NCBI GenBank assembly: GCA_016287555.1
Contig: JAEFAK010000036.1
Span: 1 to 12,668, forward strand
Reading direction: 5' to 3'
Source: Oscillospiraceae bacterium
GTDB lineage: Bacteria; Bacillota; Clostridia; Oscillospirales; Oscillospiraceae
DNA length: 12,668 nucleotides
The position numbers and the translations under genes are program-made. Below the pieces are notes generated by a model. That model ran no database searches and had not been told where the DNA came from. It saw nothing but the letters and a program-made list of their open reading frames with translations. Below, piece after piece: positions 1 to 6,358 of the stretch. Position 1 is the stretch's first letter. Every line of letters starts with the position of its first letter.

Positions 1-12
1 AAAACTGACTTG

Positions 13-58
13 CGGCACGAAATGTGCCGTCATTATTGCATTTTGCGCACGAAGTGTG
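13..58 (+). promoter_or_regulatory. Paired dyad operators over the HTH gene promoter
   Basis: Two copies of the interrupted palindrome CACGAARTGTG are visible. The first, at 16-26, sits in a longer perfect dyad: CGGCAC (13-18), loop GAAAT, GTGCCG (24-29). The second is at 48-58 and is an imperfect dyad. They are 32 bp apart, about three helical turns, so a dimeric regulator could bind both on the same DNA face. Copy 1 lies just upstream of the -35 box and copy 2 fills the -35/-10 spacer, a position typical of repression. The natural candidate regulator is the HTH protein encoded immediately downstream, but that is inference. The first dyad alone could instead be part of a weak terminator for a gene left of the window, though no good T-tract follows it. 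Confidence 0.5.
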
Positions 59-64
59 TATAAT
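36..64 (+). promoter_or_regulatory. Sigma-A type promoter of the HTH gene
   Basis: A -35 box TTGCAT (36-41) is followed by a 17-bp spacer and a perfect -10 box TATAAT (59-64). Transcription would be expected to start near 71-72, only about 10 nt before the preferred ATG at 82. The CACGAAGTGTG dyad at 48-58 occupies the spacer. Confidence 0.7.
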
Positions 65-81
65 CAGTACGGGTGATAGTA

Positions 82-1629
82 ATGGTATTTGCAGATAAGC
101 TGAATTTCCTCATCAAGCTCACCAATACGACCAATAAGCAGCTCGGCGATCTGCTCAGCATCCACCAGTCGCAGATAAGCCGTATGCGCAGCGGGGCGCG
201 CGGAGTTCCCGGCAACGGAGAATATATCCGCATCATGGCTACCCATTTTGCCTCGCAGATCAAGCTCGATTATCAGCGCTCCGCGCTGGCCGAGGCTCTC
301 GGGAGGCCCCCGCTGCGGCTGCCTGTCGAGCAGAGCGTGCTCGCCGTTATCCTGACGGAGTGGCTCATCGGCACTGTCGAGGACAGCGGCGAGAAGGCAG
401 AGCTGTATCTTCGAAACTACCGCTCGCTCGGTGTCACGCACACAAGCGGCACGGAGCTTGCCGCGGAGAGCGCTTCCGGGGAGAGAAAGGGCGACGTTTT
501 CGTCTATTACGGGGATTCCGGGAAGCGTGCCGCCGTATACGCCTTCCTCGGCTACATGCTCGAGCAGAAGGAGCCTCAGCAGATCGACCTCAGCTGTGAC
601 GAGAGCCTTGAATGGCTCGAATCCGATCCCGACTTCCTCATCAAGCTCCAGGAGTATATGAACGAGCTCGAAAGGCGCGGCTTCACCTGCCGGCGTATAG
701 TCGGCACGACGAATGACCTTGACTATACCTTCGCCTCTCTGCGTTACCGCTGGCTCCCGTTTTATCTCTCCGGGCACGCGACGTCTTACTATTATCCGCG
801 CCTTCGCGACGCAGTCTACCGCAGGACGCTCATAGTCTCGCGCGGCAAATGCGCCGTCCTCTCGATGTCGACGGGGCGCTTCGTTTCCAGCCGAGTGACG
901 TTTTTCATCAAGGATCCGGACGTTGCCGACTCGCTCGACGACGAGTTCGGAGATTTTCTCGCTATGTGCACGCCGCACATGACGGTCTACGACATGTCCC
1001 AGATGCCCGGTCAGTTTGCCGCGCGCTTTATCGAATTTGAGGCCTCGCCTCTTGCCGGTATCCAGCGCACCAACTGCCTCTCGACGGTAACGATGCCCGC
1101 CTCTGTGGCAAGCACCGTTAAAATGGAGACGCCGGAGGCGCAGAGGCTTTTCATCGAGAGCTGCACGGGACGTATAAACGCCTTCAACGAGGTCGTCAAG
1201 GATCACCCGATCACTGACGTCATCTATCTCGATCAGCCCGAGGACGTGGCCGAAGGAAAGGTGAATATGCCCATAGCCGTCGCTTTCGGCGCTCAGCAGT
1301 GCGCCTATACGGCAGAGCGGTATGTGCTCCATCTGAGAAATATCCTCTGGTACCTCGATCACGTTCCCAACTACCATCTCGTCATCATGGACGAAAAGGA
1401 CAGGGACCTCGACTACGCCGGCGTCAAGGAGAGCTACCGCGCGCTGCTCGTCCGCGCGGGCGAGCCGTGCCGCGCCGCAGAAGTCTCCGAGCGGGATCTT
1501 GTCGAAGCTTTCGGCGAGCTGCTGCATCGCTCCGTAAAGACCCTTCCGGACGCCGCCCAGCGCAAGAAGGACGCCGCCCGCATAAGAGACCTGATACGCC
1601 GTATCGAGGCGATCAAGCCGGTCGGCTGA
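82..1629 (+). CDS. Helix-turn-helix protein with large uncharacterised C-terminal region
   Basis: A 515-residue protein. Residues about 15-40 form an XRE/Cro-like helix-turn-helix (TNKQLGDLLSIHQSQISRM), followed by a basic RSGARGVPGNGEY stretch; this suggests a DNA-binding regulator. The remaining ~440 residues match no catalytic motif I know. They look like a soluble alpha/beta protein rich in Tyr, Arg and Glu, with no signal peptide or membrane segment. The final ~30 residues are highly charged and probably helical. I recall similar HTH proteins as frequent, poorly described paralogues in Clostridia. An in-frame GTG at 73 would add three residues, but ATG 82 is preferred because 73 is almost at the predicted transcription start. 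The only Shine-Dalgarno candidate is the weak GGGTGAT just upstream. The gene stands alone, convergent with the GNAT gene. The CDS is clear; the function beyond DNA binding is unknown. Confidence 0.85.
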   Translation: MVFADKLNFLIKLTNTTNKQLGDLLSIHQSQISRMRSGARGVPGNGEYIRIMATHFASQIKLDYQRSALAEALGRPPLRLPVEQSVLAVILTEWLIGTVEDSGEKAELYLRNYRSLGVTHTSGTELAAESASGERKGDVFVYYGDSGKRAAVYAFLGYMLEQKEPQQIDLSCDESLEWLESDPDFLIKLQEYMNELERRGFTCRRIVGTTNDLDYTFASLRYRWLPFYLSGHATSYYYPRLRDAVYRRTLIVSRGKCAVLSMSTGRFVSSRVTFFIKDPDVADSLDDEFGDFLAMCTPHMTVYDMSQMPGQFAARFIEFEASPLAGIQRTNCLSTVTMPASVASTVKMETPEAQRLFIESCTGRINAFNEVVKDHPITDVIYLDQPEDVAEGKVNMPIAVAFGAQQCAYTAERYVLHLRNILWYLDHVPNYHLVIMDEKDRDLDYAGVKESYRALLVRAGEPCRAAEVSERDLVEAFGELLHRSVKTLPDAAQRKKDAARIRDLIRRIEAIKPVG

Positions 1630-1641
1630 AAACAAAAAAGC

Positions 1642-1673
1642 AAGGGAAGAGCTCCCAAGGGAGCCCTTCCCTT
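1642..1673. terminator. Bidirectional hairpin terminator
   Basis: An inverted repeat pairs AAGGGAAG (1642-1649) with CTTCCCTT (1666-1673) and GCTCCC (1651-1656) with GGGAGC (1659-1664). There is a single A/C mismatch and a 2-nt AA spacer at the tip, so the closing pairs probably open. On the plus strand it is followed by ATTCTCTTTT. On the minus strand it is followed by GCTTTTTTGTTTT, a much better U-tract. It sits 12 nt after the HTH stop codon and 9 nt after the acetyltransferase stop, so it should end both convergent transcripts, more efficiently from the minus side. Confidence 0.85.
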
Positions 1674-1682
1674 ATTCTCTTT

Positions 1683-2777
1683 TCAGCGATCGAGCTGTCC
1701 GGGCAGCTTCAGCTTGACCTTGGGCGGGAAGCCCTTGTCGAACTCCTCTGCCTCCGCTTCGTCCACATAGTACCCGCGTGGCGTCTGATATACGCCTGTG
1801 ACGCCTTTCAGATAGCCGGGGATAAGCTCTTTGCAGAGAAAGAAGGACGAGTCGGCTCCCTCGGGCAGATCGTGGTATCTTATGCCGAAATTGCGCGAGT
1901 AGTCGAACCCGCACGTCCCGTAAAACTTGATGTTCCCCTCAAACAGGACGGCGCCGAACCCCATCTCGGCCGCTCTCTCGAGACAGTAGTCGAGAAGCTG
2001 CTTCCCGTAGCCCTTTCGCTTGAGCTCGGGCGTGATGCAGATAGGCCCCATCGTCAGCACGTCTACGTCCCTGCCGTCGTCGGCGTTGATGACAGTCTTC
2101 ATGAACATGTTCTGGCCGATGATCTTTCCGTCCTTTTCCATTACGAAGTCAAGCTCCTTTATGAATGCGGGGTCGCCGCGCAGGACGTGTATGACATAGT
2201 GCTCCAGGCAGCCGGGCCTGTATACGTTCCAGAAGGACTCCCTGATCAGGTATTCGACAGCGCCGTAGTCCTCCGGCCTTTCCGGGCGTATTATGAAATC
2301 TTTTCCGTTCATTGTGTTTCCTCCGTTCAGCGGCTTTTCCTGCAGCGCGAGTTCTATCTCGTCGAGCCCGTTGGGCGAAGAGACGATCCTTCCGGTCTCC
2401 CTGAATCCGGCTTTCAGGTAAAGCCTTTTTGCACTGTGATTGTTTTCGAGTATCAGCAGCGATGGTTTGCCTGAGCATTGGCCGACCGCGAAGCTCAGAA
2501 GCCTTGTGCCGTACCCCTTGCCCTGCATCTCCGGGAGAACATAGAGGTCTTCTATGAGGCTGCCGCAGACGGAGACGATCCCGACAGGACCGCTCTCAAC
2601 GAGCATATAAAACCTGCTTCCTGTGCTCATCTTGTCCGAGATGTACTTCTCCTGCCGCTCCGGGGTGTGTCGGGCGACGATATCCGGCGCGTAGAAGGCG
2701 CGGTGAGATTCCTGCCACGACGCCGAATGAACGGCCGCCGCCTGCCTGATATTCGACTTGTCGACGGGAATGATCAT
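1683..2777 (-). CDS. Tandem GNAT-family N-acetyltransferase (two fused domains)
   Basis: A 364-residue ORF with two complete GNAT folds. Domain 1 is residues 1 to ~147, with the acetyl-CoA pyrophosphate loop QGKGYG at 85-90 and a typical NNHSAKRLYLKAGF segment at 112-125. Domain 2 is residues 156-364, with KRKGYGKQLL at 253-262 and GNIKFYGTCGF at 281-291. Domain 2 is longer and resembles the ~210-residue free-standing acetyltransferases of Clostridia. GNAT enzymes move acetyl from acetyl-CoA to an amine; the substrates cannot be read here. The start ATG at 2777 has a good site (GGAGAAGG). Oddly, the linker around EKPLNGGNT is encoded by a full ribosome binding site, and residue 156 is a well-placed ATG, so domain 2 could also be made alone. 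Transcription may come from a weak promoter in the 38 bp upstream or from read-through of the tRNA terminator. Confidence 0.85.
   Translation of the reverse strand: MIIPVDKSNIRQAAAVHSASWQESHRAFYAPDIVARHTPERQEKYISDKMSTGSRFYMLVESGPVGIVSVCGSLIEDLYVLPEMQGKGYGTRLLSFAVGQCSGKPSLLILENNHSAKRLYLKAGFRETGRIVSSPNGLDEIELALQEKPLNGGNTMNGKDFIIRPERPEDYGAVEYLIRESFWNVYRPGCLEHYVIHVLRGDPAFIKELDFVMEKDGKIIGQNMFMKTVINADDGRDVDVLTMGPICITPELKRKGYGKQLLDYCLERAAEMGFGAVLFEGNIKFYGTCGFDYSRNFGIRYHDLPEGADSSFFLCKELIPGYLKGVTGVYQTPRGYYVDEAEAEEFDKGFPPKVKLKLPGQLDR
2310..2324 (-). promoter_or_regulatory. Internal ribosome binding site and start inside the double GNAT ORF
   Basis: On the minus strand GGAGG (2324-2320) is followed by 7 nt and ATG (2312-2310), optimal Shine-Dalgarno spacing. 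Starting here gives a 209-residue acetyltransferase ending at 1683, with exactly the boundary expected for the second GNAT domain. A TGA lies just upstream (2329-2327) but in another frame, so it does not stop the first domain. Confidence 0.65.
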
Positions 2778-2815
2778 AAAGCCTTCTCCGATGATAAGAT
2801 CAGAATTAATAATGG

Positions 2816-2850
2816 AAAAGACCTCTTTTGGCGTCCAAAAGAGGTCTTTT
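2816..2850 (-). terminator. Terminator of the tRNA-Ser gene, 16-bp perfect stem
   Basis: The arms at 2816-2831 and 2835-2850 are perfectly complementary over 16 bp around a 3-nt loop. On the minus strand the right arm ends in TCTTTT. The hairpin begins 2 nt after the CCA end of the tRNA. Each arm is itself an inverted repeat (AAAAGA-CC-TCTTTT), giving four alternating blocks. The structure can also terminate plus-strand transcription, because that side also ends in TCTTTT. Confidence 0.85.
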
Positions 2851-2852
2851 CA

Positions 2853-2944
2853 TGGCGGAGAAGATGGGATTTGAACCCATGCTACGCTCATCGCGTACTA
2901 CTCCCTTAGCAGGGGAGCCCCTTCGGCCTCTTGGGTACTTCTCC
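2853..2944 (-). tRNA. tRNA-Ser (anticodon GCT)
   Basis: A complete 92-nt type II tRNA. The acceptor stem is GGAGAAG pairing with CTTCTCC, followed by discriminator G and an encoded CCA (2855-2853). The anticodon arm is CTCCC-CTGCTAA-GGGAG, with anticodon GCT reading AGC/AGU. A long variable arm (TACGCGATGAGCGTA) is diagnostic for serine. The T-arm is ATGGG-TTCAAAT-CCCAT. It is transcribed alone from the promoter just upstream and ends in a strong hairpin. No second copy of its 3' end is visible in the window, so there is no sign that it served as an integration site here. Confidence 0.97.
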
Positions 2945-2963
2945 ACGGAGCCGAGCACTCGCC

Positions 2964-2992
2964 ATATTAGCATATATACGCGGGTTTGTCAA
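2964..2992 (-). promoter_or_regulatory. Near-consensus promoter of tRNA-Ser
   Basis: On the minus strand a perfect -35 box TTGACA (2992-2987), a 17-bp spacer and a -10 box TAATAT (2969-2964) lie 20 nt before the first base of the mature tRNA. Strong consensus promoters like this are usual for stable RNA genes. Confidence 0.88.
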
Positions 2993-3031
2993 TTAAAGCT
3001 TTTCTTTTTCGCCCGTCTTTTTCTGCGCGAC

Positions 3032-3057
3032 AAAAGCCGACCGCTTTCGCGGGAGCT
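3032..3057 (-). terminator. Possible weak terminator downstream of recG
   Basis: On the minus strand CCGC-GAAA-GCGG (3052-3041) forms a GNRA-capped stem. An outer AGC/GCT pairing extends it across a small internal loop, and TTTTG follows. The stem is short, and it lies almost 200 nt after the recG stop. No better hairpin is visible between recG and the tRNA promoter, so the end of the purine transcript is uncertain. Confidence 0.25.
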
Positions 3058-3064
3058 CCGCGCT

Positions 3065-3262
3065 ATGATGGAGAAAAAGTCGAAATGCGGTGATATGATG
3101 CCGGAAGGAGAGAAAAAAGCTGCGCTCGAGCGCTATGTTTACGGCTACGGCTGGGACCCGCAGGTCGTCTGCAAGGTCTTCAATTTCCTGTATGAAGCTG
3201 AGCTGACACCAGACCTGCTCCTGTACCTGCTGGAGCGCTGCGGGGAGACTATGACAGACTGA
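3065..3262 (+). CDS. Small hypothetical protein, possibly a DnaD-like fragment
   Basis: A 65-codon ORF starting ATGATG after GGGAG with 9-nt spacing; a second ATGATG at 3095/3098 would give about 54 residues. Codon use resembles the neighbours (runs of CTG, CTC, GAG, CGC, GAC), unlike random intergenic DNA. The product has a lysine/glutamate-rich start, then amphipathic helices around ERYVYGYGWDPQ and TPDLLLYLLERCG. The pattern of a short acidic segment then xxDLLxYLLERC recalls part of the DnaD-type domain of Firmicutes replication and phage proteins, but the domain's end is missing, so it may be a remnant. Its last 14 nt overlap the recG 3' end convergently. No promoter is evident in the 72 bp between it and the tRNA promoter. 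The identification is tentative. Confidence 0.4.
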   Translation: MMEKKSKCGDMMPEGEKKAALERYVYGYGWDPQVVCKVFNFLYEAELTPDLLLYLLERCGETMTD

Positions 3263-5282
3263 CGTTCTGAAGCGCCTGCACGCGGCGGCGAAGCTCCGCA
3301 TGCTCGGGCAGCGCGAGCTCCGGATCGTCGCGCAGGACGAGCTCTGCCTGCTTCTGCGCGGCGGAGAGCGTCTCCATATCGCCCCGCAGGTCGGCAAGGC
3401 GCATCTCAGGAAGGCCGTGCTGCCTCGACCCGAAAAAGTCGCCCGGACCGCGGAGCCGCAGGTCCTCCGAGGAGATCTTGAAGCCGTCGTTCGTGTTTTT
3501 CAGGACGTTGAGCCGCTCCTCGGCCTCCGCTCCGCCCTGATTGAAGAGCACGCAGTAGCTCTTCGCTTTGCCTCGCCCGACGCGCCCGCGGAGCTGGTGA
3601 AGCTGCGACAGCCCGAAATGCTCGGCGTTTTCTATGACCATCAGCGTCGCGTTCGGGACGTCGACGCCGACCTCGACGACCGTGGTCGAGACGAGGATAT
3701 CGCTCTCACCGCCCGCAAATCGGGCCATGACGGCCTCCTTGTCGGCGGGCCTCATCTTCCCGTGGAGCAGATCGACGCGCAGATCGGGGAAGACCTCGCT
3801 TTTCAGCTCCTCGGCGTATTTTTTGACGGCTGCCGCGTTCTGCGTCTCGTCTTCCTCTATCATCGGGCAGACGATGAAGACCTGATGGCTCTCCTCGACC
3901 TGCTTTCTGATGAATTTGTTTATCCTCTCGCGCATCTCCTCACCGACGACGAAGGTGTCGACCTTCTGCCTTCCGCTGGGTATCTCGCCCAGAATGCTGA
4001 CGTCGAGATCGCCGTAGATTATCAGCGCGAGCGTACGGGGGATGGGCGTGGCCGACATTACGAGGACGTGCGGCTTGTCGCCCTTTTCCGAGAGCGCTGC
4101 GCGCTGGCGTACACCGAAGCGGTGCTGCTCGTCGGTAACGACGAGGGCGAGCGATCTGAAATCGACGTTGTCGGATATGATCGCGTGCGTGCCGACGACG
4201 AGGTCGGCGTCTCCCGTGGCGATGGCGGCGAGAGCGGCGCGCCTTTCGGCGGCCTTCATCGAGCCCGTCAGGAGGACGGTCTTGAACCCGTAGGGAGCAA
4301 GCATGCCGGAAAGCGTATGGAAATGCTGCTCGGCGAGTATCTCCGTCGGCGCCATGAAAGCCGACTGAAGCCCCTCGGAGCATACCGCCCATATGCATAT
4401 CGCGGCGACGGCTGTCTTGCCGGAGCCGACGTCGCCCTGCAGGAGCCTCGTCATGACTCTTCCGGAGCCCATATCCTCCATGAGCTCGGCCGCGGCCTTT
4501 TTCTGCGCGCCCGTGAGCTCGAACGGCAGCTTGAAACCATCTATATCGCGCGGCGTTATGACGTGCCCGGAGTATTCGCGTTCTCTGTGCTTGATGGCTC
4601 CGAACGCCGTCGCGAGGACGAAAAGCTCCTCGAAAACGAAGCGCCGTCTCGCGGAAGCGACGGACTCCATGTCCGTCGGGCGGTGTATCTCCCTGTATGC
4701 CCAGCCCGCGTGCGGCAGATCGAAGGCGCGGCGCACGCTTTCGGGGATGACCTCGGGGAAGGGGTCCGGCGCGGATTCGATGCCCTGCCTGATCGCAGAG
4801 AGCAGGAACTTGTTGCTTATGCCTGAGGTGAGCCTGTAGATCGGTACTATCACGCCCGTCTCGGAGCCCTCCGCGCCGAACTTCTCGTATTCGGGCGAGG
4901 GGAGGTTGAGATAAGCCCCGGAGCGGGTGAATTTGCCGTAAAAATAGTAATCCTCGCCGGGCCGGAATTTGTCCTTCAGCCAGCTCTGATTGAAAAAGGT
5001 GACGGTCGCGCTTCCGCTGCCGTCCGAAACGCGGAACTTGACGATATCGAGTCCGCGCCTTATCCGCGCCAGCGATGGAGCCGTCACGACGGAGGCAAGT
5101 ATGCAGACGCGCTCGCCCTCCTCGACGCGGGCAATGCGCTTGACGGCGGTACGGTCCTCATAATCGCGCGGAAAGTAGCCAAGCAGGTCCCGAAGCGTGT
5201 TGATGCCCAGCTTCGAGAGATCCTTGGCCTTCTTTTCGCCTATGCCCTTTATGAATCTTATCCCGCCGTCGAGGTCAGCCAT
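3249..5282 (-). CDS. recG: ATP-dependent DNA helicase RecG
   Basis: A 677-residue superfamily 2 helicase that remodels stalled replication forks and Holliday junctions in the cytoplasm; the length is normal (about 680-690 in B. subtilis and E. coli). The N-terminal helical and wedge/OB region spans roughly 1-250 and begins with a helix-hairpin-helix-like FIKGIGEKKAKDL. Helicase motifs follow: Walker A GDVGSGKT (283-290), PTEILAEQH (motif Ia), DEQHRFG (384), SATPIPRT (410), and RGRVGRG (565-571). The RecG-specific RGPGDFFGSRQHG is at 611-623. It is the last gene of the purine operon. Its start ATG lies 1 nt after the mtnA stop, and its GGAGG sits in the final codons of mtnA, so translation is probably coupled. 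All key residues are present. Confidence 0.98.
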   Translation of the reverse strand: MADLDGGIRFIKGIGEKKAKDLSKLGINTLRDLLGYFPRDYEDRTAVKRIARVEEGERVCILASVVTAPSLARIRRGLDIVKFRVSDGSGSATVTFFNQSWLKDKFRPGEDYYFYGKFTRSGAYLNLPSPEYEKFGAEGSETGVIVPIYRLTSGISNKFLLSAIRQGIESAPDPFPEVIPESVRRAFDLPHAGWAYREIHRPTDMESVASARRRFVFEELFVLATAFGAIKHREREYSGHVITPRDIDGFKLPFELTGAQKKAAAELMEDMGSGRVMTRLLQGDVGSGKTAVAAICIWAVCSEGLQSAFMAPTEILAEQHFHTLSGMLAPYGFKTVLLTGSMKAAERRAALAAIATGDADLVVGTHAIISDNVDFRSLALVVTDEQHRFGVRQRAALSEKGDKPHVLVMSATPIPRTLALIIYGDLDVSILGEIPSGRQKVDTFVVGEEMRERINKFIRKQVEESHQVFIVCPMIEEDETQNAAAVKKYAEELKSEVFPDLRVDLLHGKMRPADKEAVMARFAGGESDILVSTTVVEVGVDVPNATLMVIENAEHFGLSQLHQLRGRVGRGKAKSYCVLFNQGGAEAEERLNVLKNTNDGFKISSEDLRLRGPGDFFGSRQHGLPEMRLADLRGDMETLSAAQKQAELVLRDDPELALPEHAELRRRVQALQNVSLS

Positions 5283-5283
5283 T

Positions 5284-6339
5284 TCATTCCTCCGCGAGCG
5301 TGCGCAGACTCGTCAGATAGTCCGGGCGCGCGACGCCTCTTTCGGTTATTATGCCCGTTATGAGCGAGTGGTCGGTGACGTCGAAGGCCGGATTTCTGAC
5401 CTTGACGCCCTCCGGCGCCATGCGCCTGGCATACCAGAGCTCCGTTACCTCGCTTGCGTCCCGCTGCTCTATTTTTATCCCGGAGCCGTCCGGCGTCGCG
5501 AGATCTATCGTCGAGAAGGGAGCCGCGATATAGAAGGGGATGCCGTAGTGCTTTGCCAGCACGGCAAGCCCCAGAGTACCGATCTTGTTGGCCGCGTCGC
5601 CGTTGGCGGCTATGCGGTCGGCTCCGGTGATGACGATATCTATCAGCCCCTCGGCCATGGCGGAAGCCGCCATATCGTCGCACTGGAGCGTAACGTCCGC
5701 GCCGGCAGCCGAGAGCTCGTAGGCCGTGAGCCGTGCTCCCTGCAGGAGCGGGCGCGTCTCGTCGGCGTATATGCGCAGCTTCATGCCCCGCTCAAGGGCG
5801 AGGTACATGGGCGCCGTCGCCGTTCCGTATTTGATAGTAGCGAGCTTTCCCGCGTTGCAGTGGGTCAGCACGCCCATGCCGCCGCGCAGGAGGGTGAGCC
5901 CGTTTTCCCCGATGCGGCGGCAGGTCTCGACGTCCTCTGCAATGATGCTTTCGGCCTCGCTCCGCAGGGCCTCAAGCGCCTCTTCGACGGAGCTGAAATC
6001 ATGGTCGAGAGCCTTTTCCATGCGCGCGAGCGCCCAGAAGAGATTGACCGCCGTCGGCCTCGCGGAGGCGAGAAAGGCGCTGTCCTCTTTGACGTCTTCT
6101 TTAAGCGCTTCAAGCGAGGAGGGAGCTCGCCTCGCGGCGAGCACAGCGAGCCCGACGGCCGCGGCCGCGCCTATCGCCGGCGCTCCGCGGACGCGAAGGT
6201 AGCGTATCGCCTCAAATATCGAGTCCCGATCCGTCAGCGGGAGCAGGCGGACCTCGCCGGGCAGCAGCGTCTGGTCTATGATGACGAGCGCGTTCGCCTC
6301 CCGGTCGAATGAGACGGTGTCGATGTTGTGGATGTCCAT
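5284..6339 (-). CDS. mtnA: S-methyl-5-thioribose-1-phosphate isomerase
   Basis: A 351-residue enzyme of the eIF2B/MtnA family that converts 5-methylthioribose-1-phosphate to 5-methylthioribulose-1-phosphate in methionine salvage. Family signatures are RGAPAIG (51-57), THCNAG (159-164) with the catalytic Cys161, and GADRIAANGD with the catalytic Asp241 followed by Asn251-Lys252. The C-terminal signature RNPAFDVTDHSLITGIITE is at 316-334. These positions fit the Cys160/Asp240 pair of B. subtilis MtnA and argue against the ribose-1,5-bisphosphate isomerase or eIF2B branches. The start ATG has GGAGG 7 nt upstream. No mtnK, mtnB or aldolase gene is adjacent. The enzyme could serve methylthioadenosine recycling or disposal of 5'-deoxyadenosine through the DHAP shunt; the sequence does not decide. 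Confidence 0.95.
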   Translation of the reverse strand: MDIHNIDTVSFDREANALVIIDQTLLPGEVRLLPLTDRDSIFEAIRYLRVRGAPAIGAAAAVGLAVLAARRAPSSLEALKEDVKEDSAFLASARPTAVNLFWALARMEKALDHDFSSVEEALEALRSEAESIIAEDVETCRRIGENGLTLLRGGMGVLTHCNAGKLATIKYGTATAPMYLALERGMKLRIYADETRPLLQGARLTAYELSAAGADVTLQCDDMAASAMAEGLIDIVITGADRIAANGDAANKIGTLGLAVLAKHYGIPFYIAAPFSTIDLATPDGSGIKIEQRDASEVTELWYARRMAPEGVKVRNPAFDVTDHSLITGIITERGVARPDYLTSLRTLAEE

Positions 6340-6358
6340 GTCAAGACCTCCGCGGGGT

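Noticed and set aside
64..1635. A long minus-strand open frame opposite the HTH gene
   Set aside because: It is the antisense shadow of a GC-rich gene. It lacks a ribosome site and recognisable motifs, while the plus strand has a promoter, an HTH motif and a terminator.
2853..2944. tRNA-Ser as an attachment site for an integrated element
   Set aside because: I see no repeat of the tRNA 3' end, no integrase and no phage or plasmid genes in the window.
2828..3064. Upstream extension of the small ORF through the tRNA gene
   Set aside because: The frame reads through the antisense of tRNA-Ser, giving the familiar tRNA-derived artefact around EKMGFEPMLRSS. Only the part from 3065 has coding character.
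3300..4826. Long plus-strand open frame opposite recG
   Set aside because: The minus strand carries every RecG helicase motif in order; the plus frame is a codon-bias shadow. The same applies to plus frames opposite mtnA, purD and purM.
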